A stretch of DNA of 64,000 nucleotides, taken from assembly GCA_963925545.1 (NCBI GenBank), contig CAWUSA010000012.1, forward strand, positions 1-64,000, read 5' to 3'. The notes under the pieces were generated by a model, which was not told the origin of the DNA, did no database searches, and was given only the letters and a program-made list of their open reading frames with translations. The stretch's first letter is position 1, and each line of letters starts with the position of its first letter. Shown here piece after piece: positions 26,284-35,169 of this stretch. A program made the position numbers and the translations under genes. The DNA comes from TMED14 sp963925545 (lineage in GTDB: Bacteria; Bacteroidota; Bacteroidia; Flavobacteriales; Schleiferiaceae).

Positions 26284-27642
26284 CTAGCCAAAAACCCCGG
26301 AGACCAATTGGTCCATGCGGGTGATTTTGATGGGCTTGACGCCTTTGATGTGCAAGTTGTCAGATTCAGATTGGCTGGCACAAAAAACCGTATCAAAACC
26401 CAATTGAACGGCCTCTGACAGGCGCTGTTGCATGCGTGGGACGGGGCGAAGCTCACCGCCAAGACCGACCTCTGCCGTGAAGGCCATGCCTTCTGGGATG
26501 GCGATGTCTGCATTGCTTGACAAGATGGCGGCACAGACTGCCAGGTCCAGGGCGGGATCTTCTACTTTCAACCCCCCTGTGACATTGAGAAAGACATCCT
26601 TGGATCCCAATTGAAAGCCACAGCGCTTTTCAAGCACAGCGAGCAACATGTTCAAACGCCGGGTATCAAAGCCTGTACAGCTTCGTTGAGGCGTGCCGTA
26701 AACGGCAGAAGAGACCAGGGCTTGCACTTCCACAAGCATGGGCCGGTTGCCCTCTGCAATGATGCCAACGGCAGATCCGCTCAGGCCATCTCCACGCTGA
26801 CCCAGCATCAACCGGGATGGATTGCTGACGGTCTGCATGCCTTTTGCTGTCATTTCATAAACGCCCAATTCCTGGGTGGAACCAAAGCGATTCTTCATTG
26901 CGCGAAGGGTGCGGAAAAGGTGGTGTCGGTCGCCTTCAAATTGCAGCACCACATCCACCATGTGTTCCAGGACCTTAGGCCCGGCCAGGGAGCCTTCCTT
27001 GGTGATATGACCAATCAGTAAAATGGGAATCTGCTTGGATTTTGCATAGCGCAAGTACTCTGATGCGGACTCCCGAATCTGACTCACGCTGCCGGGGCTG
27101 GAATCCAGCTGAGGATTGTGTGCCGTTTGAATGGAATCAATGATAATCAAGGTTGGCTTCAAGGCTTCCGCCACAGATAAAATCTTTGCGGTGGACATCT
27201 CCGTGAGCACATGGCAACCATCGCCTTCAAGGCCAATCCGTTCAGCCCGCATGCGAATTTGCTGAGCTGATTCTTCGCCACTGGCATACAAAACCTTGTC
27301 GCCATGATGGATGGCCACTTGCAAAAGCAAGGTTGACTTGCCAATGCCAGGCTCACCGCCAAGCAAGGTCAGGCTTCCCGCAACAAAGCCACCACCAAGG
27401 ACGCGATCCAGTTCACTGTCACCGCTTCCAAGCCGCTGCTCTGCAATGCGATCGACATCGGCCAATTTGATCAAGGGACTTTCCGTGGCTGACCAGACAC
27501 TAGCCGCGGACGACGGGTCTGGCTTGGTCAAGATTTCTTCAACCAGGCTATTCCATTCACCACAGCCTTTGCACTGGCCCATCCACTGACTGTGTTCACT
27601 GCCACATTGCTGACAAAACCATGCTTTTTTTACCTTAGCCAT
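26284..27642 (-). CDS. radA: DNA repair protein RadA/Sms
   Basis: 452 residues. RadA is the RecA-like helicase that aids branch migration in recombination. N-terminal C4 zinc finger (Cys10, Cys13, Cys24, Cys27), RecA-type ATPase with GGEPGIGKST Walker A, the RadA-specific KNRFG motif (MKNRFGSTQELG), and a C-terminal Lon-like domain (LAVCAAILSS, GLGGELRPV). Last gene of the panC-panD-flippase-radA set, 49 bp after the previous stop. Confidence 0.96.
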   Translation of the reverse strand: MAKVKKAWFCQQCGSEHSQWMGQCKGCGEWNSLVEEILTKPDPSSAASVWSATESPLIKLADVDRIAEQRLGSGDSELDRVLGGGFVAGSLTLLGGEPGIGKSTLLLQVAIHHGDKVLYASGEESAQQIRMRAERIGLEGDGCHVLTEMSTAKILSVAEALKPTLIIIDSIQTAHNPQLDSSPGSVSQIRESASEYLRYAKSKQIPILLIGHITKEGSLAGPKVLEHMVDVVLQFEGDRHHLFRTLRAMKNRFGSTQELGVYEMTAKGMQTVSNPSRLMLGQRGDGLSGSAVGIIAEGNRPMLVEVQALVSSAVYGTPQRSCTGFDTRRLNMLLAVLEKRCGFQLGSKDVFLNVTGGLKVEDPALDLAVCAAILSSNADIAIPEGMAFTAEVGLGGELRPVPRMQQRLSEAVQLGFDTVFCASQSESDNLHIKGVKPIKITRMDQLVSGVFG

Positions 27643-27691
27643 AGGACGTCAAGGTCGGTACTTTTTGGCCCTTGACCAAGTTGATAAATGC

Positions 27692-28678
27692 TTAATTCGT
27701 CTTGGGTATTTGCTGCAAACCCACCATGCCAATGGCCCCAGAAAGGATGAGCATCAGGGACTGGGAAGCGTGCACCACCGTGGCAAAGGCCAGGCCAGAT
27801 GCGTAGTCATGGCCAAGCACTACAAAGGCCATAGACACCAACCAGTGGTAGGATCCTACCCCACCAGGTGTGGGAATAACAATGCCTAAGCTCGCGGCCA
27901 CCATCACAAACAAGCCTTGATCCAAGGACAGGTCTGCAGAGAAAGTGAAGGCGAAAAAGCAGACATAGATCATCACAAAATAGCAGGACCAAATAAAGAG
28001 GGTATGTCCCCAAAAGGCCCAGGGGTTGTCAAGCTTCAACACGGACTTGAACCCGTCCCAGAGGCCCATAATAAATGCCATGAATTTTTGACCAATTGCT
28101 GAGGCCAACAAGGGCTTTCTGAAGGTGATGGCTGCTGCGGCCACCGAGACAATAATGGCAAGGGCAACGGTGGACCGCAGGCTGCTTTCTTCAGCTGAAT
28201 CCCCAGTGTTTGTCGTGACCTCAAACAGGCTATCGATGTATTCACTGGCCACAGTCAAGGTGAGCAAGAACAATCCGCCCAGCATCAATAAGTCAATGGT
28301 TCTCTCCATGATGATCGTGCCAAAAAGCGTGTTGAAAGGCACTTTTTTCTTGCGACTCAAAGCCGTTGCTCGTGCTACTTCACCAGCACGAGGAATAGCC
28401 ATGTTAACCATGTAGCCGATACTTGTTGCATGGGTTGCTGGCCAGATGCCAACGTCATGCCCCATGCTGCGAAGAACCAAATTCCAACGCATGCCACGAG
28501 AGATGACTGCTAGGTAGCCTAGAATGATTGATAAGCCAATCCATCCCCACTGTGTTTGTTGGAGCTGAACCATGACGTCTGCAAAGTCAACTTGCTGAAA
28601 GGCAGACCACAAGAGACCCAATGCCAGCGCAACAAAGAGGCTAAATTTCAGGGGAGCAGGGATGCGAAAGGGAGCCAT
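27692..28678 (-). CDS. Flippase-like integral membrane protein (LPG synthase TM-domain family)
   Basis: 328 residues with about seven to eight membrane helices. Conserved GMRWNLVLRSMG, GEVARATALSRKKKVPFNTLFGTIIMERTID and PTPGGVGSYHW blocks define the UPF0104/lysylphosphatidylglycerol synthase membrane family, also called AglD-like. It has no aminoacyl-transferase domain, so it is a lipid or lipid-linked sugar flippase candidate rather than a synthase. The ATG is 2 bp after the panD stop. Confidence 0.85.
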   Translation of the reverse strand: MAPFRIPAPLKFSLFVALALGLLWSAFQQVDFADVMVQLQQTQWGWIGLSIILGYLAVISRGMRWNLVLRSMGHDVGIWPATHATSIGYMVNMAIPRAGEVARATALSRKKKVPFNTLFGTIIMERTIDLLMLGGLFLLTLTVASEYIDSLFEVTTNTGDSAEESSLRSTVALAIIVSVAAAAITFRKPLLASAIGQKFMAFIMGLWDGFKSVLKLDNPWAFWGHTLFIWSCYFVMIYVCFFAFTFSADLSLDQGLFVMVAASLGIVIPTPGGVGSYHWLVSMAFVVLGHDYASGLAFATVVHASQSLMLILSGAIGMVGLQQIPKTN

Positions 28679-28680
28679 GG

Positions 28681-29031
28681 TCAGTCGATCGAATTGCTTG
28701 ACTCATTAGGGAAAACGATCAATGGTTGATAGGTCTTCGCTTGACTTACGGTCATCGATGCATAGGCAATGATGATGATCAGATCGCCTTTTTGCACCTT
28801 CCTGGCAGCAGGACCATTAAGGGTGACTTCACCGGTGCCACGCTGCCCGGGAATGATATAAGTATCCAGGCGTTCGCCGTTGTCTATGTTAACGATGGAG
28901 ACCTTCTGACCTTCGAGGAGTTGAGCAGCATCCATCAAGTCCCTATCCAATGTGATGGAGCCAATGTAGTTGAGCTCTGCACCGGTCACGCGGACACGGT
29001 GAATTTTGCTATAAAGCACGTCGATAGTCAT
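28681..29031 (-). CDS. panD: Aspartate 1-decarboxylase
   Basis: 116 residues. A pyruvoyl enzyme that turns aspartate into beta-alanine for pantothenate. With the ATG at 29031 the self-cleavage pair falls at Gly24-Ser25 (NYIGSITLD), exactly the canonical position. The other family blocks NGERLDTYII and GPAARKVQKGDLIIII are present. A TACCTTTG box (29045-29038) ends 6 bp before the ATG and may give a second, nearly leaderless transcript besides read-through from panC. Confidence 0.96.
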   Translation of the reverse strand: MTIDVLYSKIHRVRVTGAELNYIGSITLDRDLMDAAQLLEGQKVSIVNIDNGERLDTYIIPGQRGTGEVTLNGPAARKVQKGDLIIIIAYASMTVSQAKTYQPLIVFPNESSNSID

Positions 29032-29089
29032 GGGCCGCAAAGGTACTTGGAATTTTGGATTGCTCCGGCAAGGAAACAAACTCAAGGTT

Positions 29090-29974
29090 TCAGCCCCTAT
29101 AAACGGTTAGGTTGTCAATCAACCGCACCTCGCCAGCAAAAGCAGAGACCATGACCTGAACTTTTTTGCCTTGATTTCTCAGAGAAATCAGGGGATCTGG
29201 GCAGGTTAAATCATCGGCAGAGACCACGTCAATGGCTTCAACAATCAAAGTGCCGCTAGCCTGAATGGCGGCAGTCATTTGGCTTTGAATCTCCACGGGG
29301 CTTAGCGATCCCTGGCTGTCAGCAATGGCTTGCAAGGCGATGAAAATGACAGACGCATCTGCGCATTGATCGCGGGTGAGTCGGCGATTGCGGGAGCTCA
29401 TAGCTAACCCGCTAGGCTCCCTAACAATGGGGCAGGGAATGATCTCAGGGTTACTCTCTCTGATAGCTGCCAGTCGCTGAACCACCTTTACTTGTTGAAA
29501 GTCTTTGAGGCCAAAAAAGGCCTTGTCAGGCATCAATAAATCAAAGAGGCGATTCACTACGGTAGCCACACCTTGAAAATGCCCAGGGCGATGCGCGCCT
29601 TCCAGCAGGCTATCCAACCCGGCCAAATCAAAATGGTCAGGCGTCACGCCATGGGGGTACAATAGGTCGGTTTCAGGCAGGAAGACCGCATGACAGCCAA
29701 TGGAGTGAAGCATGGCTATATCGCCATCCACGTCTGATGGGTAGGCAGAAAAATCTGCGCTTAGATTGAACTGAGTTGGGTTGACATATATGCTGGCAAC
29801 CACTACGTCACAGCGCTGCATGGCAGATTGAACCAGCGCTAGATGCCCTTCGTGCAATGCGCCCATGGTAGGGACAAAGCCGATGGTATACCCTTTCCTC
29901 AGTCCCTGTTTCCAAGTGATGATGTCAGCCACAGAGGTTAGTTGAATAGGCGCTTGGCTTGGCATAGGTGTCAT
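29090..29974 (-). CDS. panC: Pantothenate synthetase
   Basis: 294 residues. It joins pantoate and beta-alanine with ATP, the step after PanD, whose gene is 58 bp downstream. Motifs: FVPTMGALHEGHLALV (HxGH ATP site), SIYVNPTQFN, FFGLKDFQQVKVV (KDFQQ) and MSSRNRRLT. ATG 29974, with another at 29965. A TAGATTTG box (29989-29982) lies just upstream. Confidence 0.96.
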   Translation of the reverse strand: MTPMPSQAPIQLTSVADIITWKQGLRKGYTIGFVPTMGALHEGHLALVQSAMQRCDVVVASIYVNPTQFNLSADFSAYPSDVDGDIAMLHSIGCHAVFLPETDLLYPHGVTPDHFDLAGLDSLLEGAHRPGHFQGVATVVNRLFDLLMPDKAFFGLKDFQQVKVVQRLAAIRESNPEIIPCPIVREPSGLAMSSRNRRLTRDQCADASVIFIALQAIADSQGSLSPVEIQSQMTAAIQASGTLIVEAIDVVSADDLTCPDPLISLRNQGKKVQVMVSAFAGEVRLIDNLTVYRG

Positions 29975-30030
29975 GATAGGCCAAATCTATGGCGGCAAAG
30001 AATAGCAAGGGCTAAAACCCGAAAAAACCG

Positions 30031-30038
30031 TAACTTTG
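30031..30038 (+). promoter_or_regulatory. -7 box for the glycogen-synthase-like/DUF4270/glmS operon
   Basis: TAACTTTG matches TAnnTTTG; the ATG is 49 bp downstream. The panC promoter faces the other way 42 bp to the left. Confidence 0.55.
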
Positions 30039-30087
30039 CAAGAAGTCCAAAAAGGCCCTTTGACGAGCCGCCTGAACCCACGACACC

Positions 30088-30885
30088 ATGACCAAGCGAC
30101 GCATCCTTTATATTTCTCACGAAATCAAGCCCTATTTTTTGGAGTCTGTCATTGCACAGGCCGCTTTGGACTTCCCCAAAAAGATGAATGCAAAAGGCCA
30201 TGAGATTCGCGTCTTCATGCCCCGCTTTGGCAGCATCAATGAGCGCCGTCATCAGTTGCATGAGGTGATTCGATTGAGCGGCATCAATGTGGTTATCGAC
30301 GATATGGACATGCCTTTGATCATCAAGGTGGCTTCTGTTCCTGGTGCAAAAATTCAAGTCTACTTCATTGACAACGAGGATTACTTCAAGCGCAAAGGCA
30401 CATGGGTAGACAAGGAAGGCAAGGCTTATCCGGACAACGGGGAGCGCAGCTTGTTCTTTGCTAAAAGTGTTTTTGAGACCATTAAAAAATTAGGATGGAA
30501 GCCAGATGTCATGCACATGATGGGCTGGATGGGTGCTGCCATTCCTGCCTACAAGGAACAGTTCAACAACAACGACCCCCACTTCAAGGATATCAAGACC
30601 ATCTACTCGGTATTCAATGACAGCTTTGAGGGTAAAATGGATGATGGCATGACCCGAGGCATGGCCTTTGACAAACTGGCTGTTGTGAGCGATTTTGCTG
30701 AAGGCACGTCTGATGCATGGTATGCAGCAGCTTGTAAGCACAGCCAACACGTGCTTCGCATGGAAGATTTAAGCGACAGCCGCGTCAAGGCGCTGGAAGC
30801 TGCAGGCGTGACCATGGAAGATGGCACGGGCTTTGTTGAGTCTCCTGCCGACTTGCTTGATTACTATGAGACCCTTTTTGACTAA
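30088..30885 (+). CDS. Glycogen/starch synthase-like protein, N-terminal GT5 domain only
   Basis: 265 residues, about half the length of a full GlgA. The N-terminal Rossmann half is recognisable: ILYISHEIKPYF, KGHEIRVFMPRFGSIN, QVYFIDNEDYF, KPDVMHMMGWMGA. The KxGGL loop for ADP-glucose is absent and the C-terminal glycosyl-transfer half is missing, without sign of a frameshift. Such short forms occur opposite panC in many Bacteroidota, so it is a conserved protein with unknown, possibly non-catalytic, function. DUF4270 starts 4 bp after its stop. Confidence 0.82.
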   Translation: MTKRRILYISHEIKPYFLESVIAQAALDFPKKMNAKGHEIRVFMPRFGSINERRHQLHEVIRLSGINVVIDDMDMPLIIKVASVPGAKIQVYFIDNEDYFKRKGTWVDKEGKAYPDNGERSLFFAKSVFETIKKLGWKPDVMHMMGWMGAAIPAYKEQFNNNDPHFKDIKTIYSVFNDSFEGKMDDGMTRGMAFDKLAVVSDFAEGTSDAWYAAACKHSQHVLRMEDLSDSRVKALEAAGVTMEDGTGFVESPADLLDYYETLFD

Positions 30886-30889
30886 TACT

Positions 30890-32161
30890 ATGCGTCATTT
30901 CATTGGCTTTGTTCTACTTGGAGCAATCTTATTCTCTTGCGAGAGAAACACAGGCACCATTGGCCTGAACCACGTTAACCACAACGGATTTGAGCTGGGA
31001 GACCATCAATCACTTCCAGTGGTTGCTACGTCGGAGACTTTTGACTCCCTTCACACATCACAGCCAAATTTCCTCATGCTTGGGGAATACGATGACCCTG
31101 TTTTTGGTCACGCAAAGGCCAGTTTCGTCAGCCAGATTATCCTCACAGGGTTGAGTCCTGACTTTGGCGTTAACGCTATTGTGGATTCAGCTTTTTTGAT
31201 TTTACCCAAGGCAGCTGTCTATGGTGACAGTTCTGCCCCCCTAGGCTTCACGGTCAAGCGACTCGGCGAGGTGCTATCTGTGGATAGTTCCTACTTGAGT
31301 TCAAGCAGTTTCACCGGTGTAGAATTGCTTTGTGACACAGTCATTGAGCAACCGCGCAATGGCACAGCTTTGGTGGTCCGCATGGATACGGGCTTTTTCC
31401 AATCGTGGGTTGTTGATGCTTCAAAAAACACCCCGGAGCACTTTGCTTCCAACACGGATTTTGTCAGTTACCTGCCAGGACTCATCCTAGAGCCTAAGCC
31501 AGGCAACCAAGCCATGTACAGCTTCAACAAATCGGTTCAAGACATCCGCGTTCGCTTGTATTACAGCAATGACAGCCTGCGCAATGACACCGTAGGTAAA
31601 GGCGTGCTTCCCTTTGACATGCTTTTGTGGGAGATCGCCCGTTCGGCGAACGTCTTTGAGTTGGATCACAGCAATGCCAGCTTTAATCACGGCAGCCAGG
31701 ACAGCGTTAACGGAGAACACACGGTGTATTTGCAAGCTATGGGCGGCAGCGCCATTCGCTTGAACATGGTGGGTCTGGATTCACTTCGCGGGACAGGTTT
31801 GCTGGTGAACTATGCCTCCTTAAGGATCCCTGTCAGAGAGGGTTCTGCTCTGATTTACTCCGCCCCAAATAGCATCCTTGGCTTAGTGCCTAGAGGCAAC
31901 TCAAGGCCTTTGTTGCGCGATTACTACAACGCCAACCCCGGTGGCGCATTGATGGTCCAATCGGTGCTGAGGGACCGCTACTACACTTTGGAAATCACCC
32001 GCCATGTACAGCGTTTGTTGAGTAATACCGATAGCGCATCTCCTGAAATTTTGATTGTTCCATCTGCCATGGCAGGCAGCGCTAACCGTGCCGTGATCAA
32101 TGGCAACCTGGACCCAGTGGCTCCCATCACTTTAGAGCTTTACACCTCAAAGCCCTTTTAA
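30890..32161 (+). CDS. DUF4270 family lipoprotein
   Basis: 423 residues from ATG 30890. Lipobox AILFSCERN (Cys17), then the DUF4270 pattern TIGLNHVN, GEYDDPVFGHAKASFVSQI, VDSAFLILP and a C-terminal SLRIPV... beta-sandwich. The family is restricted to Bacteroidota; its function is unknown. It lies between the glycogen-synthase-like gene (4 bp) and glmS (12 bp), a recurrent order that hints at cell-envelope sugar metabolism. Confidence 0.88.
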   Translation: MRHFIGFVLLGAILFSCERNTGTIGLNHVNHNGFELGDHQSLPVVATSETFDSLHTSQPNFLMLGEYDDPVFGHAKASFVSQIILTGLSPDFGVNAIVDSAFLILPKAAVYGDSSAPLGFTVKRLGEVLSVDSSYLSSSSFTGVELLCDTVIEQPRNGTALVVRMDTGFFQSWVVDASKNTPEHFASNTDFVSYLPGLILEPKPGNQAMYSFNKSVQDIRVRLYYSNDSLRNDTVGKGVLPFDMLLWEIARSANVFELDHSNASFNHGSQDSVNGEHTVYLQAMGGSAIRLNMVGLDSLRGTGLLVNYASLRIPVREGSALIYSAPNSILGLVPRGNSRPLLRDYYNANPGGALMVQSVLRDRYYTLEITRHVQRLLSNTDSASPEILIVPSAMAGSANRAVINGNLDPVAPITLELYTSKPF

Positions 32162-32173
32162 AAACTGACCCAT

Positions 32174-34012
32174 ATGTGTGGCATTGTTGGATACTTAGGC
32201 GATAAACAGGCAGGAAACATCCTGATCACCGGATTACAGCGCTTGGAATACCGAGGTTATGATTCCGCAGGGATTGCTCTGAACAACGGCGAGCTCATCA
32301 CACACAAGGCTAAGGGCAAGGTGCAAGATTTGATTGACATGATGGGCAAGGTGCCGGAGTCTACCATAGGCATTGGTCACACCCGATGGGCTACCCATGG
32401 CGAACCCAATGACATCAATGCTCACCCTCACTTGTCGCAATCGGGCCGCCTGGTGATGGTGCACAATGGCATCATTGAAAACTACGAGGCACTCAAATCC
32501 TTCCTAGCAGGCAAAGGGTACCAGAGTTTGAGTGATACCGACACGGAGGTCTTGCTCAACCTGATTGAGTTCTTTCAAGAACGAGAGAAGTTGAAGCTGG
32601 AAAAGGCGGTGAGGTTGGCCCTCAATGAAGTGGATGGTGCCTACGCCATTGCTGTGATGGATCGGGATGACCCAGAAAAAATTGTGATGGCTCGCCTTGG
32701 CTCGCCTTTGGTGATTGGCATAGGCGACAATGAGTTTTTCATTGGTTCAGACGCCACGCCATTTTTGGATCACACCAAGCGCGTGGTCTATTTGGAAGAT
32801 GGAGAGATGGCTATGGTCAGTCGCGACGGTGGATTAACCATTCGAAAAATTGATTCAGATGAAAGGGTGAGTGCTGAAATCAATGAACTCCAACAGGAGA
32901 TATCTAGCATTGAAAAAGGGGGCTATGATCACTTCATGCTCAAGGAGATCTTTGAGCAACCTCGATCCATTCATGACACCATGCGTGGTCGTGTTGACCC
33001 AAAAACGGGCACAGTAAAAATGGCAGGATTGAAAGCCATTCATGACTCATTGATGGATGCAAATCGCTTGATATTGGTTGGTTGTGGTACATCCTGGCAC
33101 GCTGCCATGGTTGGAGAGTACCTGATTGAAGACCTTGCTAGAATCCCCGTTGAGGTGGAGTACGCATCTGAATTCCGCTACAGAAACCCTGTATTAGGGC
33201 CAAAGGATGTGGTGATTGCTGTATCCCAATCGGGAGAGACAGCAGACACCTTGGCCGCAATCAAGATGGCTAAAAAAGCTGGCGCTACGGTGTTTGGTAT
33301 TTGCAACGTGGTGGGCTCGTCCATCGCTAGGGAGACCAATGCAGGGGCGTTCACCCATGCAGGACCTGAGATTGGCGTGGCATCTACCAAGGCTTTCACA
33401 GCGCAGGTGACAGTGCTGACGCTGATGGCTATTTATTTGGGTCAACACAGGCAGACCCTGAGCAAGACAAAGGCGATCCAGTTGGTCAAGGCCTTAACAA
33501 AGATTCCGTCCCTGATTGACAAGATGCTTGTGCAAGATGACACCATCTTGAAGGCAGCTGTCAGCCTGAATAAGGCAGACAATGCGCTTTTCCTTGGTCG
33601 GGGATTGCAATTCCCTGTTGCCTTAGAGGGCGCTTTGAAGCTCAAAGAGATCTCTTATATCCATGCTGAGGGCTACCCTTCAGCTGAGATGAAGCATGGC
33701 CCCATCGCACTCATCACTGACAAGTTACCTGTCATCATTTTAGCCCCGAAGACAGAGCTCTACGGCAAGTCCTTATCAAACATTCAAGAGGTCAAGGCCA
33801 GAAAGGGCTATGTCATTGCCATTGTATCTGAAGGCGACGTGGATGTAACGAAGCATTCAGATGTTGTCATCGAGGTGCCTGAAACAGAAAGGATTTTGCT
33901 TCCCTTGTTGACGACCATTCCCTTGCAGCTGCTAAGCTACCACGTGGCTGTGATGCGCGGGTGTAATGTAGATCAGCCAAGGAATTTGGCTAAGTCAGTC
34001 ACAGTGGAGTAG
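32174..34012 (+). CDS. glmS: Glutamine-fructose-6-phosphate aminotransferase (isomerizing)
   Basis: 612 residues. It makes glucosamine-6-phosphate, the first step to UDP-GlcNAc. Cys2 of MCGIVGYLG is the N-terminal nucleophile of the glutaminase domain (1-~240), with HTRWATHGEP and HNGIIENY. Two SIS isomerase domains follow (GCGTSWHA, SQSGETADT; C-terminal AKSVTVE end). No glmS ribozyme is seen upstream. The AT-rich island starts right after its stop. Confidence 0.97.
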   Translation: MCGIVGYLGDKQAGNILITGLQRLEYRGYDSAGIALNNGELITHKAKGKVQDLIDMMGKVPESTIGIGHTRWATHGEPNDINAHPHLSQSGRLVMVHNGIIENYEALKSFLAGKGYQSLSDTDTEVLLNLIEFFQEREKLKLEKAVRLALNEVDGAYAIAVMDRDDPEKIVMARLGSPLVIGIGDNEFFIGSDATPFLDHTKRVVYLEDGEMAMVSRDGGLTIRKIDSDERVSAEINELQQEISSIEKGGYDHFMLKEIFEQPRSIHDTMRGRVDPKTGTVKMAGLKAIHDSLMDANRLILVGCGTSWHAAMVGEYLIEDLARIPVEVEYASEFRYRNPVLGPKDVVIAVSQSGETADTLAAIKMAKKAGATVFGICNVVGSSIARETNAGAFTHAGPEIGVASTKAFTAQVTVLTLMAIYLGQHRQTLSKTKAIQLVKALTKIPSLIDKMLVQDDTILKAAVSLNKADNALFLGRGLQFPVALEGALKLKEISYIHAEGYPSAEMKHGPIALITDKLPVIILAPKTELYGKSLSNIQEVKARKGYVIAIVSEGDVDVTKHSDVVIEVPETERILLPLLTTIPLQLLSYHVAVMRGCNVDQPRNLAKSVTVE

Positions 34013-34108
34013 GGTTTTCCAACCCCGATAATATCTACCTTAATTCCTTTTAGACAAAAAAAGAGGTAGACTTTTACATCTAACTCTCTCAGTTTGATTG
34101 TCTAAATC

Positions 34109-34564
34109 TCACCCCTTAATATTTCTCAAGCCCTCATAAACCACAATGCTCACAGCATTTGCTAAGTTCAAGCTTCTAACATGATTGCTAAAGATTGGGA
34201 TTTTATAAAGTTTATTTGAGTTTTTAGCAATTATATTTTTAGATAAGCCAACGGACTCTTTACCAAAAACGAGAAACATATCATCTCTATAGTCAATAGA
34301 ATAATAGCTCTTCTCTGCAGAGCTTGATAGGTAGACCATGTTTTTATCATTATTTTTTGATAAAAAGTCTTCTACATTTTCATAAATATTCACAGATAGG
34401 TGTTTCCAATAATCTAGTCCAGCTCTTTTTAATCTAGCATCATTTATTTCAAACCCCAATGGCTTTACCAAATGTAAAACTGATCCTGATGCTAATGTCA
34501 GACGACCAATATTTCCAGTATTCATTGGTATTTCTGGCTCTATAAGTACAATGTTAAACCCCAT
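34109..34564 (-). CDS. trmL: tRNA (cytidine(34)-2'-O)-methyltransferase
   Basis: 151 residues, SPOUT family. It methylates the wobble ribose of tRNA-Leu species. Motifs: LIEPEIPMNTGNIGRL, HLVKPLGF, LVFGKESVGL and RSLNLANAVSIVVYEGLR (the trefoil-knot SAM site). Codon use is strongly AT-biased, unlike glmS upstream, which places it in the AT-rich island. Curiously, a tRNA-Leu(CAA), a substrate type for TrmL, lies 11.5 kb downstream. Confidence 0.92.
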   Translation of the reverse strand: MGFNIVLIEPEIPMNTGNIGRLTLASGSVLHLVKPLGFEINDARLKRAGLDYWKHLSVNIYENVEDFLSKNNDKNMVYLSSSAEKSYYSIDYRDDMFLVFGKESVGLSKNIIAKNSNKLYKIPIFSNHVRSLNLANAVSIVVYEGLRNIKG

Positions 34565-34652
34565 TCATTTTATATTAAAGATCAAAATTTTATTTAACTT
34601 TAAAAAGACAACCATGAATATAAATAGCAGAAGTGTAGAATGTTTAAAGCAT

Positions 34653-34680
34653 AAAAAAAGCCTGTCAAAATTGACAGGCT
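34653..34680 (-). terminator. Intrinsic terminator of the cold-shock gene
   Basis: AGCCTGTCAA (34659-34668) pairs with TTGACAGGCT (34671-34680). On the minus strand the stem is followed by seven T residues (complement of 34653-34659). Confidence 0.85.
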
Positions 34681-34713
34681 TTTCGTGAAAACTTTATAAA
34701 AAGCTAGACTAGA

Positions 34714-34905
34714 TTAATCAAGTCTAACATTTACTGCGTTCAAACCCTTAGGGCTTTCCTCGACATCAAAGCTTACTTTATCACCTTCGGTGATGTCATC
34801 GCTTAACCCGTTCTTGTGGACAAATAGATCTTTGCCACCATCTTCAGGTGTAATGAAGCCGAAGCCTTTAGCGTTGTTGAAGAATTTTACTGTTCCGTTA
34901 CTCAT
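34714..34905 (-). CDS. Cold shock protein, CspA family
   Basis: 63 residues, one OB-fold domain with RNP1 KGFGFI and RNP2 DLFVH. It binds single-stranded RNA and DNA and acts as an RNA chaperone. ATG 34905 gives the standard MSNGTVKFFN start. It has its own consensus promoter (34929-34960) and terminator (34653-34680), so it is monocistronic. Confidence 0.95.
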   Translation of the reverse strand: MSNGTVKFFNNAKGFGFITPEDGGKDLFVHKNGLSDDITEGDKVSFDVEESPKGLNAVNVRLD

Positions 34906-34928
34906 AATATATAGTGTATAATAATTCG

Positions 34929-34960
34929 CAAAGGTAGTGGTTATTCCCCGCCAACTCAAA
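34929..34960 (-). promoter_or_regulatory. Consensus Bacteroidota promoter of the cold-shock gene
   Basis: On the minus strand TTTG (34960-34957), 20 bp, then TACCTTTG (34936-34929). This matches the -33 TTTG / -7 TAnnTTTG arrangement. The ATG is 23 bp further on. Confidence 0.75.
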
Positions 34961-35128
34961 TTTTTGATAAAAAAAATAAAAAAAGCACAATCATTAGGTA
35001 AATGGAGTGCATTTTAGCTTGGCTAAAGCTGTGAATTCGCCCTTGAATGCCACAGTCAATCAAACCCGAAGGGGTCATTCTAAAAATTTTTGAACTTAGA
35101 TTGAATGGTTTGAAATAATAGCTTTAGA

Positions 35129-35163
35129 TTTGTTTAACATATATTATGTTTTAATTAAACAAA
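35129..35163. promoter_or_regulatory. Inverted repeat upstream of the MerR regulator gene
   Basis: TTTGTTTAA (35129-35137) and TTAAACAAA (35155-35163) are perfect inverted copies 17 bp apart, ending 6 bp before the GTG start of the regulator. The same TTTGTTTA core occurs before crtI (36094-36136), so this is a candidate autoregulatory operator. Confidence 0.55.
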
Positions 35164-35169
35164 ATAGGA

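Noticed and set aside
34034..34070. Terminator after glmS (TCTACCT ... AGGTAGA)
   Set aside because: Only 7 bp of stem with a 23-base loop and a weak T run; too poor to call.
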